A DNA stretch of 64,000 nucleotides from Streptomyces sp. PTY087I2 (GCF_001687325.1 NZ_LZRD01000017.1:115892-179891); one strand, 5' to 3'; counted from the stretch's first letter, positions 50,743-59,219 are shown. Program-made: numbers and translations. The notes: generated by a model not told the origin, from the letters alone.

Positions 50743-51527
50743 TGTACCTCACCCGATTCCGTGTGAACACCGGCCGGTCCGAAGGCCGTCGGCTGCTCGG
50801 TTCGCCGCACCGCGTCCACGGAGCGGTGAACGCCTCCTTCCCCACACCGCCCTCCCGCGACGGTTCGGGGCCCAGGGTGCTGTGGCGGGTGGACCGCAAC
50901 GGGATCTCCGAGACCCTGCTCTACATCGTCAGCCCCAGCCGCCCCGACCTGACCCATCTGGTCGAGCAGGCCGGGTGGCCTGCCTCGGACGAACCCGGGT
51001 GGAAGACATTCGCGTACGCCGACTTCCTCTCCGCGCTGTGCCCGGGCGACACCTGGGGGTTCCGCCTCACCGCCAACCCGGTGCACAACATCCGCCACCA
51101 GTACAGCGAGGAGGGGGAGCCGACGAAGCGAGCCGCGCACCGGACTCCTCGGCACCAGATGCGCTGGCTGCTGGAACGCCAGGAGAAATCGGGCTTCGAG
51201 ATCGTGCAGAAGCCGGAGGACCGGCGGCTGCTGCCGGTCGGGGACGAGTACGAGCTGGTCGTACGGGACCAGACTCCCCTACAGTTTCAACGGCCTTCGA
51301 CGCAGAAGCAGGCGCAGACCGCGCATCCTCCGGCGCAGACGCCGCGGAGGGCCGGAAGGAACGGCGGGGGCGATGTGCAGATCACCAAGGTCACCTTCGA
51401 CGGCCGGCTGCGGGTCACGGACCCGGATGTCTTCCGCCGGACGCTCACGCACGGGCTGGGCAAGGCCAAGGCGTACGGGTGCGGTCTGATGACCCTGGCC
51501 CCGGTGCGGAGGGAGGGGGCGACGTGA
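50742..51527 (+). CDS. cas6e: CRISPR RNA endonuclease Cas6e (CasE)
   Basis: The 261-residue protein begins MYLTRFRVNT. SPHRVHGAVNASFP places a histidine at residue 26, the position of the catalytic His in Thermus Cas6e, and GLGKAKAYGCGLMTL near the C-terminus is the glycine-rich loop. It cuts repeats at the base of the CCCCGC/GCGGGG stem and stays bound to the 3' handle. An inserted Gln/Pro-rich linker (about residues 185-210) is unusual. It overlaps both neighbours. Confidence 0.92.
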   Translation: MYLTRFRVNTGRSEGRRLLGSPHRVHGAVNASFPTPPSRDGSGPRVLWRVDRNGISETLLYIVSPSRPDLTHLVEQAGWPASDEPGWKTFAYADFLSALCPGDTWGFRLTANPVHNIRHQYSEEGEPTKRAAHRTPRHQMRWLLERQEKSGFEIVQKPEDRRLLPVGDEYELVVRDQTPLQFQRPSTQKQAQTAHPPAQTPRRAGRNGGGDVQITKVTFDGRLRVTDPDVFRRTLTHGLGKAKAYGCGLMTLAPVRREGAT

Positions 51528-52486
51528 CCACGGTCGGACGCCGGGGCGCGTCCACTCCCCACGAGCTCACGCGCGTCGGCGACCGGCTCTCGTTCGTCTA
51601 CCTGGAGCGGTGCACGGTCCACCGGGACTCGAACGCAATCACCGCCGAGGACGCGGACGGCGTCACGCACATCCCGTCCGCCACGATCGGAACCCTCCTG
51701 CTCGGCCCCGGCACCCGCGTCACCCATCAGGCGATGGCGCTCCTCGGCGACTGCGGTGCGGGGGTGGCCTGGGTCGGTGAGCACGGAGTCCGGTATTACG
51801 CGGGCGGCCGGGCACTCACCCGTTCCTCGGGCCTGATCGAGGCGCAGGCCACGGCCTGGGCGAACCGGCGCACCCGGCTGGACGTGGCACGTGCCATGTA
51901 CCGGCTGCGGTTTCCGGGCGAGGACACGGCAGGCCGCACCCGGCTGAATCTCCTCGGCATGGAGGGCCGCCGGCTGAAGGAGTGCTACAGACGGGAATCC
52001 GTACGCACAGGGGTCCCTTGGCGGCGGCGCGAGTACGACCGTGCTGACTTCTCGGCCGGCGACGCTCCCAACCAGGCCGTTACGGCCGCGGCTCAGTGCA
52101 TGTACGGGGTTTCCCACTCCGTGGTCGCGGCCCTCGGCTGCTCCCCCGGACTGGGCTTCGTCCACTCGGGCCACGAGCGCTCGTTCGTCATGGATGTCGC
52201 GGACTTCTACAAGACGGAGATCGCCATTCCCGCGGCCTTCGACGCCGCGGTCGAGGGGACGGACGACATCGCGGCCCGGACCCGCCGGATGCTCCGGGAC
52301 CGCATCAACCGGACGGGGCTGCTCGACCGCTGTGTCCAGGACATCAAGGGCCTGCTCGGGTACGACGGCACCCGCGACACGACCCAGGGGGCGGACGGTA
52401 CGTCGTCGGACCGGGTCACGCTCCAGTCGGACGGAGACGTCCTGGTCGAAGGCGGCCACAACTACGGGGACGAGATCATCTGGTGA
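51524..52486 (+). CDS. cas1: Integrase Cas1e
   Basis: The 320-residue protein shows the Cas1 catalytic residues E147 (NLLGMEGRR), H214 (LGFVHSGH) and D227 (FVMDVADFYK). With Cas2 it integrates new spacers at the leader end. The GTG at 51524 overlaps the cas6e stop, and its own stop overlaps the cas2 start. Length is normal, so adaptation is probably functional. Confidence 0.93.
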   Translation: MTTVGRRGASTPHELTRVGDRLSFVYLERCTVHRDSNAITAEDADGVTHIPSATIGTLLLGPGTRVTHQAMALLGDCGAGVAWVGEHGVRYYAGGRALTRSSGLIEAQATAWANRRTRLDVARAMYRLRFPGEDTAGRTRLNLLGMEGRRLKECYRRESVRTGVPWRRREYDRADFSAGDAPNQAVTAAAQCMYGVSHSVVAALGCSPGLGFVHSGHERSFVMDVADFYKTEIAIPAAFDAAVEGTDDIAARTRRMLRDRINRTGLLDRCVQDIKGLLGYDGTRDTTQGADGTSSDRVTLQSDGDVLVEGGHNYGDEIIW

Positions 52487-52857
52487 CCGTCATCATCCTC
52501 ACCAACTGCCCGGCGGGCCTGAGGGGCTTCCTCACCCGCTGGCTGCTGGAGATCTCCCCGGGCGTCTTCCTCGGCTCCCCGTCCACCCGTATCCGCGACC
52601 TCCTGTGGGCCGAGGTACGCGAGTACGCCGGCCAGGGCCGCGCCCTGCTCGCCTACCAGACGGACAACGAACAGGGCTACGCCTTCAAAACCCACGACCA
52701 CACGTGGCACCCGACCGACCACGAGGGCCTGACCCTCATCCACCGCCCGACCGCCCGCGCCCCGCGCACGGGAAGTCCGGGGAGCGCAGCGGCCGATGTT
52801 CCCCGCCAGGGCTGGAGCAAGGCGTCGAAGCGGCGGAGGTTTGGGGGCGGGAGGTAG
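52483..52857 (+). CDS. cas2: Cas2e
   Basis: The 124-residue protein starts VTVIILTNCPAGLRGFLTRW, the Cas2e (CT1978-type) signature, and contains FLGSPSTRIRDLLWAEV. It is the structural partner of Cas1. The C-terminal 30 residues are a basic, Arg/Lys-rich extension. It is the last gene of the operon; array 2 begins 123 bases later. Confidence 0.92.
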   Translation: MTVIILTNCPAGLRGFLTRWLLEISPGVFLGSPSTRIRDLLWAEVREYAGQGRALLAYQTDNEQGYAFKTHDHTWHPTDHEGLTLIHRPTARAPRTGSPGSAAADVPRQGWSKASKRRRFGGGR

Positions 52858-52980
52858 TTGGCGGGTGCGGGGACGGGATGTCTTCGTGGTCCCTGAAGAA
52901 CAGAAGGATCCGTTATGCCGGAATTTCAGGAAGTGAGTGAAACCAGGCTCCTGCCCGCATAGAGCACCAGGTCAACGACT
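52858..52980 (+). promoter_or_regulatory. Leader of CRISPR array 2
   Basis: The last 70 bases before the first repeat share ordered blocks with the array 1 leader: GAAGTGAG, GAAACC, CTCCTG-CC, CATA-AGC and CCAGGTCA. This places promoter and integration-host signals next to the first repeat and gives array 2 the same left-to-right orientation as array 1 and the cas genes. Confidence 0.7.
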
Positions 52981-53435
52981 GTCGTCCCCGCGCGTGCGGG
53001 GCTGTTCCTGGTCCCGTCGTTGTTCCGGAAGCGTGGGCGGAGTCGTCCCCGCGCGTGCGGGGCTGTTCCCGTACCCGACCCCGACCCGCTCATCGAGCAG
53101 GCGTCGTCCCCGCGCGTGCGGGGCTGTTCCCTTACCCCTCGGCTCCCGCACCCATCCGGTCTTGTCGTCCCCGCGCGTGCGGGGTTGTTCCCCTGTCGCT
53201 GTCCACCGCAGACACGTGGCTGGCGTCGTCCCCGCGCGTGCGGGGTTGTTCCCGTGTCCCCGGACGTACCGGCGTGCTCGACGATGTCGCCCCCGCGCGT
53301 GCGGGTTGTTCCCATCTCCCCGCACAACGTCAGGTCCTTGCGGATGTCGTCCCCGCGTATGCGGGGTTGTTCCCCACGAAGTACACACCGACCCGCACCT
53401 CGTCGCTTCGTCCCCGTGTATGCGGGGCCGCTCTC
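52981..53435 (+). CRISPR. Type I-E CRISPR array 2, 8 repeats and 7 spacers
   Basis: Repeats of 29 bases start GTCGTCCCC, have the same stem CCCCGC/GCGGGG but loop GCGT, and end CTGTTCCC, later TTGTTCCC. Starts are at 52981, 53042, 53103, 53164, 53225, 53286, 53346 and 53407. Spacers are 32 bases. The unit at 53286 lacks one base and the last copy at 53407 is strongly decayed, so the right end is the old end. Five of 29 positions differ from the array 1 repeat. Confidence 0.95.
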
Positions 53436-53500
53436 TCAGTGGTGCACGCCCTGTGGGCCTGACCCCGCCGGGGATCGTCAGCTCGGAGGGTCCATGAGCG

Positions 53501-53644
53501 GGTGGCCCCTGGAGTCCCCGCGACCTCTGCCGACCCTGCCACGCCACCCACTCCAAGAACGAACAGGACTCACCCGACCCCACCCAAATCGCCGCAGTCA
53601 AAGCCCACATGGCCAACCTCCGCGACCTCCTCAAACCCGTCTGA
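53501..53644 (+). pseudogene. Truncated second copy of the winged-helix gene 3' end
   Basis: In frame with the TGA at 53642-53644, the segment encodes DLCRPCHATHS and then PDPTQIAAVKAHMANLRDLL, matching the last 40 residues of the protein encoded at 40321-41382. At DNA level 53573-53645 differs from 41311-41383 at two positions only; further upstream the copies diverge. The rest of the gene is missing. It marks the right flank of the CRISPR-Cas locus. Confidence 0.8.
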
Positions 53645-53737
53645 GACACGGCGAGCCGGTTCGTTCCGCCGTCGTCCCGTCGAACCCTCGAACCGGTGCC
53701 GGACTGACTAGGAGCCGTGTCGGGGGGGATAGCCCCC

Positions 53738-53768
53738 GGGTCGATCCGGGGGTGCGCCGGATCGACCC
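53738..53768. promoter_or_regulatory. Inverted repeat upstream of the serine hydrolase gene
   Basis: GGGTCGATCCGG (53738-53749) pairs with CCGGATCGACCC (53757-53768) around seven bases. It lies 29 bases before the start codon at 53797 and could be an operator or the terminator of the upstream locus. Confidence 0.5.
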
Positions 53769-53796
53769 CGCTCGCGGGCGTAACTAGCGTTCAGAC

Positions 53797-54984
53797 ATGG
53801 CTCTGACTCTGCGCACGCACCTCATCACGGCTCTCTGCTGTGCCGCTGCTCTGCTCGCCACCGGTATCGCCCCCGCCCTCGCCTCGCCCGTCGGGCCCTC
53901 CCCCGCCGAGCAGTTACGCCGGGACACCGTGGCGATACGAGACCTCGGCATCAGCGGTGTGCAGGCTCGTGCCGTAGGGGCTGACGGGCGGCCGTCCGTC
54001 GCCACCAGCGGTACCGCCGATCTGAGGACCGGCCGGCCTGTCTCCGCCGATGGGTACTTCCGGATGGCCAGCACCGCCAAGACGCTGGTCGCCACCGTCG
54101 TGCTCCAGCTGGAGGCCGAAGGCAGGCTGTCCCTGGACGACACCGCCGATCGGTGGCTGCCCGGGGTGGTGGACGGCAACGGCAACGACGGCAGGCGGAT
54201 CTCCCTGCGCCACCTGCTTCAGCACACCAGCGGCATCCGCGACGCCATGCCCGGGTACACCACGCCGGAGGAGTACTACCAGCAGCGCTACACCGTCTAC
54301 GAATCCCAGCAGCTGATCGACCTCGCCATGGAACAGGCACCGGAGTTCCCACCCGGCGAGGGATGGGCGTACTCCAACACGGGTTACGTCCTGCTCGGCA
54401 TGGTCGTCCGGGAGGCCACCGGCAGTCCCGCGCGCCGAGAGATCGAGAGGCGCATCCTGCGCCCGCTCGGCCTCCACCGGACGAAGTGGATGGGCACCGC
54501 ACCCACCCTGCCCAGGCCCCATGCCCGGGCTTACGAGTACTACGGCCCCGGTTCCCGCGTGGACGTCACCGACCAGATATCGGTGGACCACGAGAACTAT
54601 TCGTGGGTCACGACGACCGAGGACGAGAACCGCTTCTTCCGCGCGCTGCTCGGCGGCCGCCTGCTGCCTGCACGACAGCTGGCCGCGATGAAGGAGACCG
54701 TCCCCGTGGACGCGGCAACCGAAGAGATGTGGCCCGGCGGCCGCTACGGGCTGGGCCTGGTCGAACGGCCGCTGGGCTGCGGAGGGTCCTACTGGGGCCA
54801 TGAGGGTGGGGACGGTGGCTACATCACCCTCAACGGCGTCACCGACGACGGCCGGCGAAGCGTCGTGGTGTCCATGTCCGAGGCGCGCGGCGACTCCCTG
54901 GAGCACATCCTGGAACAGGAGAACGCCGCCAGCGCTCTGGTGGAGAACGCCCTGTGCACCGCCGGAGGCTCCAAGGCCCCGTAA
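53797..54984 (+). CDS. Secreted serine hydrolase (beta-lactamase / DD-peptidase family)
   Basis: The 395-residue protein has a signal peptide (residues 1-30, ending ALAS), active-site S92-T-A-K95, Y192-S-N and a later WGHEGG in place of the KTG motif, the pattern of class C beta-lactamase-like D-alanyl-D-alanine carboxypeptidases and esterases (as in the R61 enzyme, which has HTG). It likely acts on peptidoglycan peptides outside the cell. It is the first core gene to the right of the CRISPR island and ends with a strong hairpin. Confidence 0.85.
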   Translation: MALTLRTHLITALCCAAALLATGIAPALASPVGPSPAEQLRRDTVAIRDLGISGVQARAVGADGRPSVATSGTADLRTGRPVSADGYFRMASTAKTLVATVVLQLEAEGRLSLDDTADRWLPGVVDGNGNDGRRISLRHLLQHTSGIRDAMPGYTTPEEYYQQRYTVYESQQLIDLAMEQAPEFPPGEGWAYSNTGYVLLGMVVREATGSPARREIERRILRPLGLHRTKWMGTAPTLPRPHARAYEYYGPGSRVDVTDQISVDHENYSWVTTTEDENRFFRALLGGRLLPARQLAAMKETVPVDAATEEMWPGGRYGLGLVERPLGCGGSYWGHEGGDGGYITLNGVTDDGRRSVVVSMSEARGDSLEHILEQENAASALVENALCTAGGSKAP

Positions 54985-55025
54985 GCCGCGGGTCTCGCGC
55001 GCCTGCCCCGGCAGGCGTACAGCAG

Positions 55026-55069
55026 AGCGCCCGGTCGCCGGTACAGAGGAGGTACGGCGACCGGGCGCT
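55026..55069 (+). terminator. Terminator after the serine hydrolase gene
   Basis: A perfect 15-base-pair stem (55026-55040 with 55055-55069) encloses a 14-base loop, 41 bases after the stop. Confidence 0.8.
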
Positions 55070-55434
55070 CCGGTCCACAGGCCAGGCACAGGTCAGGCAC
55101 AGGTCAGGTCGGGGGAAGCGGCATCGGGGGGACAAGCCGCTTCCCCCGGTGAGAACAGGGCCTGCTGGTCGTCCGTCGCGGTCAGGGGGGAAATCGCGCG
55201 GCGGCCGGCCCCACAGAGAGGCCCTGTTCCGGCCTTCCGGGTCCTGCCTGGTCCCGTCGGGCTCGTTATCCATCGTGCCGGGCGGCGAGGCTCCTGAGGT
55301 CCGGCGAAAGGCCTCGATGGCCGGGTCGTAGGTCCTTAAAAGGTGCGTCAGTGATCAAAAACGACCACCGGATACGGCCATTCGTGCGGATAGAATCGCC
55401 CGATCGCACGTGAGGTCGATGGGGAGGCACGGTT
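55070..55434 (+). promoter_or_regulatory. Gene-free region upstream of the small membrane protein gene
   Basis: No gene is seen. A short direct repeat of CAGGCACAGGTCAGG lies at 55079-55105, and the more AT-rich part (55330-55400, with TTAAAAGG and TAGAATCG) probably holds the promoter for the gene at 55435. Confidence 0.35.
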
Positions 55435-55599
55435 GTGGCCAAGGCAAAGACGATCATCATCTACATCCTGGTGGTCTTCGTGCTGTACACGATCATCACC
55501 TCTCCCAAGCGGTCCGCCGAGCTGGTAGGAGTAGGGTTCGAGGGCGTTTCCACCGCTGCTCGCAGCGTCGGTGACTTCATGTCAGAACTGGTGAAGTAG
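55435..55599 (+). CDS. Small single-pass membrane protein
   Basis: The 54-residue product begins VAKAKTIIIYILVVFVLYTI with one clear transmembrane helix and continues with an amphipathic segment (EGVSTAARSVGDFMSELVK). GGGGAGGCACGGTT precedes the GTG. The Dabb gene follows ten bases downstream, so the two form an operon. It seems conserved at this locus beside the SigF-type genes, as far as I can recall. Confidence 0.65.
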   Translation: MAKAKTIIIYILVVFVLYTIITSPKRSAELVGVGFEGVSTAARSVGDFMSELVK

Positions 55600-55609
55600 G
55601 AGCCCCACG

Positions 55610-55903
55610 ATGATCCGCCACCTGGTCCTCTTCAAGCTGAACGACGGCGTCGAACGGGACGACCCGCGCGTCGTCGCCGGGGACCGGGCCTTCCGGGAGC
55701 TGGAGGGGCAGGTTCCGGAGCTGGAGTTCTGGGAGTGCGCCTGGAACATCACCGACCGGCCGATCGCGTACGACTACGCCATCAACTCCGCCGTCGCCGA
55801 CGAGGACGCCCTCAAGCGGTACATCGAGCACCCGGCCCACCAGGCCGCCGCCGGACAGTGGCGCGAATTCGCCACTTGGGTGATCGCCGACTATCCCTTC
55901 TGA
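55610..55903 (+). CDS. Dabb (stress-responsive A/B barrel) domain protein
   Basis: The 97-residue protein begins MIRHLVLFKLNDGVERDDPR and ends HPAHQAAAGQWREFATWVI, both typical of the dimeric alpha-beta barrel Dabb family. The biochemical role is unknown. The ATG has GTAGGAGCCCCACG upstream. A U-tract terminator follows. Confidence 0.88.
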   Translation: MIRHLVLFKLNDGVERDDPRVVAGDRAFRELEGQVPELEFWECAWNITDRPIAYDYAINSAVADEDALKRYIEHPAHQAAAGQWREFATWVIADYPF

Positions 55904-55954
55904 GCTCGCCGACCGGGAGCGACCTCACCGCTCCCCGCACCCGGTTCACCCCGA

Positions 55955-55980
55955 CCCCTCGCCGTTTCGGCGGGGGGTTT
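55955..55980 (+). terminator. Intrinsic terminator after the Dabb gene
   Basis: CCCC-T-CGCCG pairs with CGGCG-G-GGGG around a TTT loop and is followed by TTTCT. It lies 51 bases after the stop. Confidence 0.75.
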
Positions 55981-56080
55981 CTCCGTGGACCATTTGCCCC
56001 GTTTAAACCCTTATGCCGTCAACACGGCACTATGCGGTGCTTGCACACAGTGGACATGTCTTGTGATGCTATGACCGCTT

Positions 56081-56115
56081 TTGACGGATGAGTTGACCGT
56101 AGTTGACTAGTTGAC
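56081..56115 (+). repeat. Four direct TTGAC elements upstream of the first sigma gene
   Basis: TTGAC occurs at 56081, 56093, 56103 and 56111, the last three in near-tandem within 23 bases. They end 20 bases before the sigma gene start. They could be overlapping promoter elements or regulator half-sites. Confidence 0.5.
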
Positions 56116-56135
56116 CGCAAAGGGGTGGCGTCACC

Positions 56136-57026
56136 GTGCCGGCCAGTACAGCGCCTCAAGTGCCTCCCCAGGCCGTCCAGGCCTCCCAAGCCGTCCCGAC
56201 CGTTCAGGCCGAGGACGACATCCAGACCGAGACCCCGGATCCCTCCGCCCGGCCCGCCCGGGCTCGCGGGGCCGACACCCGGGCGCTCACGCAGGTCCTT
56301 TTCGGTCAGCTCAAGAACCTGGAGCCGGGCACTCCGGAGCACCGCCGGGTCCGGACCGCCCTCATCGAGGCGAACCTCCCCCTCGTCCGGTACGCCGCCG
56401 CGCGCTTCCGCAGCCGTAACGAGCCGATGGAGGACGTCGTCCAGGTCGGCACGATCGGGCTCATCAACGCCATCGACCGGTTCGACCCGGAGCGCGGCGT
56501 CCAGTTCCCCACGTTCGCGATGCCCACCGTCGTCGGCGAGATCAAACGTTACTTTCGCGACAACGTGCGCACCGTCCACGTCCCCCGCCGGCTGCACGAA
56601 CTCTGGGTCCAGGTCACCGGCGCCACCGAGGATCTGACGACCGCTCACGGCCGCTCCCCGACCACCGCCGAGATCGCCGAGCGGCTCAAGATCTCCGAGG
56701 ACGAGGTGCTGGCCTGCATCGAAGCCGGACGCTCGTACCACGCGACCTCGCTGGAGGCCGCCCAGGAAGGTGACGGGCTGCCCGGGCTGCTGGACCGGCT
56801 CGGTTACGAAGACCCGGCGCTCGCCGGTGTCGAGCACCGTGACCTCGTCCGGCACCTCCTCGTCCAGCTTCCCGAGCGCGAACAGCGCATCCTTCTGCTG
56901 CGCTACTACAGCAACTTGACCCAGTCTCAGATCAGCGCGGAGCTGGGCGTCTCCCAGATGCATGTGTCAAGGCTCCTCGCCCGAAGTTTCGCCCGACTGA
57001 GATCCGCAAACAGGATCGAGGCGTAA
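56136..57026 (+). CDS. sigF: SigB/SigF/SigG-family sigma factor
   Basis: The 296-residue protein has sigma region 2 (RFRSRNEPMEDVVQVGTIGL), region 3 (FPTFAMPTVVGEIKRYFRDN, TVHVPRRLHELW) and region 4 with QSQISAELGVSQMHVSRLL. It is of the SigF group that controls late sporulation in Streptomyces, normally held by an anti-sigma factor. The N-terminus MPASTAPQ matches my memory of S. coelicolor SigF, so the symbol is offered with reserve. GTG at 56136 follows AAAGGGGTGG. A second related sigma gene follows 234 bases on. Confidence 0.78.
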   Translation: MPASTAPQVPPQAVQASQAVPTVQAEDDIQTETPDPSARPARARGADTRALTQVLFGQLKNLEPGTPEHRRVRTALIEANLPLVRYAAARFRSRNEPMEDVVQVGTIGLINAIDRFDPERGVQFPTFAMPTVVGEIKRYFRDNVRTVHVPRRLHELWVQVTGATEDLTTAHGRSPTTAEIAERLKISEDEVLACIEAGRSYHATSLEAAQEGDGLPGLLDRLGYEDPALAGVEHRDLVRHLLVQLPEREQRILLLRYYSNLTQSQISAELGVSQMHVSRLLARSFARLRSANRIEA

Positions 57027-57115
57027 CCGGAACGGGTAGACCGTCCACAGAGCAGTTCTGACGGCGTAAAAGGGCTACACCCCCTGTTTCCAGGGCGGAT
57101 TCGGCACTGACTTGT

Positions 57116-57150
57116 CGACATGTCACTACAGCGTGTTGCCGACATGTGAC
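57116..57150 (+). repeat. Direct repeat CGACATGTSAC upstream of the second sigma gene
   Basis: CGACATGTCAC (57116-57126) and CGACATGTGAC (57140-57150) are 24 bases apart. Each contains the palindrome ACATGT. They lie 110-145 bases before the sigma gene start and may be regulator sites. A related GGACATGTC lies at 56052-56060 upstream of the first sigma gene. Confidence 0.45.
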
Positions 57151-57260
57151 ATTCTGCTCGAAGCGCGTTTGCCGCAGCCCCACCTCCGGTATTCAGGTGG
57201 AGGCTGCGTTCCTCCGATGGTCGCGGCCACCGCGACCGTCCGCGACCTCAAGGGGGTGGC

Positions 57261-58127
57261 ATGTCCGAAGAACAGGGCAGCTCGAAGGTGCTCACGCTCA
57301 CGAAGAGCGTGCCGGCACCCGCCGTGCTCACCAGCTCGCCGGAAGCCATCGACACCCGCACGCTGTCCCGCTCCCTGTTCCTGCGGCTCGCCGCGCTCGG
57401 CCCCGCCTCGGGCCCCGAGGGAACGGACAGTCCGGAGCGGACCTATGTGCGGGACACACTGATCGAACTGAACCTCCCGCTGGTGCGGTACGCCGCGGCG
57501 CGGTTCCGCAGCCGCAACGAGCCGATGGAGGACATCGTCCAGGTCGGCACGATCGGCCTGATCAAGGCGATCGACCGGTTCGACTGCGAACGCGGCGTCG
57601 AGTTCCCGACGTTCGCCATGCCCACCGTCGTCGGCGAGATCAAACGCTTCTTCCGTGACACCTCCTGGTCCGTGCGGGTCCCCCGCCGCCTCCAGGAGCT
57701 GCGGCTCGCCCTGACCAAGACCAGCGACGAGCTCGCGCAGAAGCTCGACCGCTCGCCGACCGTCCCGGAGCTGGCCCGCGCGCTCGGCGTCTCCGAGGAG
57801 GACGTGGTCGACGGCCTCGCCGTCGGCAACGCCTACACCGCATCCTCGCTGGACTCCCCCTCCCCCGAGGACGACGGCGGCGAGGGCTCGCTCGCCGACC
57901 GCCTCGGGTACGAGGACTCGGCGCTGGAGGGCGTCGAGTACCGCGAGTCGCTCAAGCCCCTGCTGGCCAAACTCGCCCCGCGCGAGCGCCAGATCATCAT
58001 GCTCCGCTTCTTCGCGAACATGACCCAGTCGCAGATCGGCGAGGAGGTCGGCATCTCCCAGATGCACGTCTCCCGGCTCCTGACCCGCACCCTCGCGCAG
58101 CTCAGGGAAGGCCTCATCGCCGACTGA
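57261..58127 (+). CDS. Second SigB/SigF/SigG-family sigma factor (SigN-like)
   Basis: The 288-residue protein is a clear paralogue of the preceding sigma factor: RFRSRNEPMEDIVQVGTIGL, GEIKRFFRDTSWSVRVPRRL and QSQIGEEVGISQMHVSRLL. It starts MSEEQGSSKVLTLTKS. The tandem pair corresponds to the sigF-sigN arrangement I recall in S. coelicolor, where both act in sporulation or stress. The ATG at 57261 has AGGGGGTGGC upstream. It has its own promoter region with repeated ACATGT elements. Confidence 0.75.
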   Translation: MSEEQGSSKVLTLTKSVPAPAVLTSSPEAIDTRTLSRSLFLRLAALGPASGPEGTDSPERTYVRDTLIELNLPLVRYAAARFRSRNEPMEDIVQVGTIGLIKAIDRFDCERGVEFPTFAMPTVVGEIKRFFRDTSWSVRVPRRLQELRLALTKTSDELAQKLDRSPTVPELARALGVSEEDVVDGLAVGNAYTASSLDSPSPEDDGGEGSLADRLGYEDSALEGVEYRESLKPLLAKLAPRERQIIMLRFFANMTQSQIGEEVGISQMHVSRLLTRTLAQLREGLIAD

Positions 58128-58194
58128 GCCGGAGAGCCGGAAAATGTGGTTCCCGAGGGTTCTTATGTGACGATGCGTCAGACACACTGTCGCG

Positions 58195-59058
58195 ATGCGA
58201 CGTCAGACACGCGGCTCCACCGGCCGCCGAGGCACCGCCGTCGCCGCCTCGGCGGCCGCGCTGTGCCTGGGCGCCGGCCTGCTGTCCGGCTGCGGCAGCG
58301 GGTCCGGCGACGGTTACACGGCCGTGGGCGCGGCCTCCGGAAGCTCGAAGCCTCCCCCGGACGGGGCACCCTCGGGCGACGTGACACTCACCCCCCTCGA
58401 TGAGAGCGGGGGCGGGAGTGGGAGCGGGAGCGCTGGGGGTGGGGGGCGCGGTGGCGGTGGTACGTCACCCAGCGGCGGTACGTCACCTAATGGTGGTACG
58501 TCGCCCAGCGCCGGTCCCTCGCCGTCCTCGGGTGCCGGTGCGCCCAGTGAGGCGCGTACGGGGGCACCGAGCGGGTCTCAGGCGGTCGGTTCGTCCGGCG
58601 GGCCGGGGGCGGCCCCCACACGGCCCGCAGACCCCTCCCCGCCCTCGAAGAAGCCGGGCGGCAGCCCCGGCAGCCCCAGCAGCTCCAGCAACCCACCGCC
58701 TCCGAGCCCCACCAACCCCACCAACCCCAAACCTCCCCCTCCGCCCCCGACCCCGGCCGCGCTCACCCTGAGCGCCCCGCAGCGCGCGGCGGCGGACAAG
58801 CGGTGGTGCGAGAAGGTGACCGTGGAGTTCCGCAACACCGGCGGCTCCCCGGCGCGCTCGGGGACCGTCACCTTCGCCACGCACATCATCGGCGCCCTCG
58901 GCGTCGACTGGGCGACCATCACCTCGTCCCAGCCCCTGCCCGCCCCGATCGGCGCGGGATCGACGCGCTCGGAGACGTACACCGTCTGCGTGGAGTCCTG
59001 GCGGGTCCCGCTGGGCATGCGCGTCGAGACCCAGGACGTCTCCGCCGTGTGGGAGTGA
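58195..59058 (+). CDS. Lipoprotein with long Gly/Ser/Pro linker
   Basis: The 287-residue protein has a lipoprotein signal with lipobox L-S-G-C33, then about 150 residues of low-complexity Gly, Ser and Pro-rich linker (TSPSGGTSPNGGTSPS repeats), and a C-terminal domain of about 95 residues with two cysteines (RWCEKVTVEF, YTVCVESW). The tip domain probably extends beyond the wall. Function is unknown. Confidence 0.75.
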   Translation: MRRQTRGSTGRRGTAVAASAAALCLGAGLLSGCGSGSGDGYTAVGAASGSSKPPPDGAPSGDVTLTPLDESGGGSGSGSAGGGGRGGGGTSPSGGTSPNGGTSPSAGPSPSSGAGAPSEARTGAPSGSQAVGSSGGPGAAPTRPADPSPPSKKPGGSPGSPSSSSNPPPPSPTNPTNPKPPPPPPTPAALTLSAPQRAAADKRWCEKVTVEFRNTGGSPARSGTVTFATHIIGALGVDWATITSSQPLPAPIGAGSTRSETYTVCVESWRVPLGMRVETQDVSAVWE

Positions 59059-59062
59059 TCCG

Positions 59063-59119
59063 CGCCCGGACGCACGAAGGCCGCCCGGATAAACGAAAGC
59101 CGCCCGGACGCACGAAGGC
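59063..59119. repeat. 19-base tandem repeat, three copies
   Basis: Units start at 59063, 59082 and 59101; the first and third are identical (CGCCCGGACGCACGAAGGC) and the second has three changes. A fourth partial unit follows. It lies between convergent genes. Confidence 0.7.
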
Positions 59120-59219
59120 CGCCCGAGGGTGGAGCGGCGGCCCGTCGTCCGGGCTCCGCCGTCCGTCCCCCGTGCGGCCGGATCGTGCAGTCGTGCGAGT
59201 CGTGCGTAACGTCGTGAGA

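Noticed and set aside
52926..53649. Open frames through CRISPR array 2
   Set aside because: Same artefact as in array 1: periodic peptides such as RTRGDD or RPRACG arise from repeats.
53645..53796. tRNA-Ser 3'-end copy as a right attachment site of the island
   Set aside because: I looked for the T-arm and acceptor sequence to the right of the CRISPR locus and did not find a match; the only flank duplication seen is the winged-helix 3' end.
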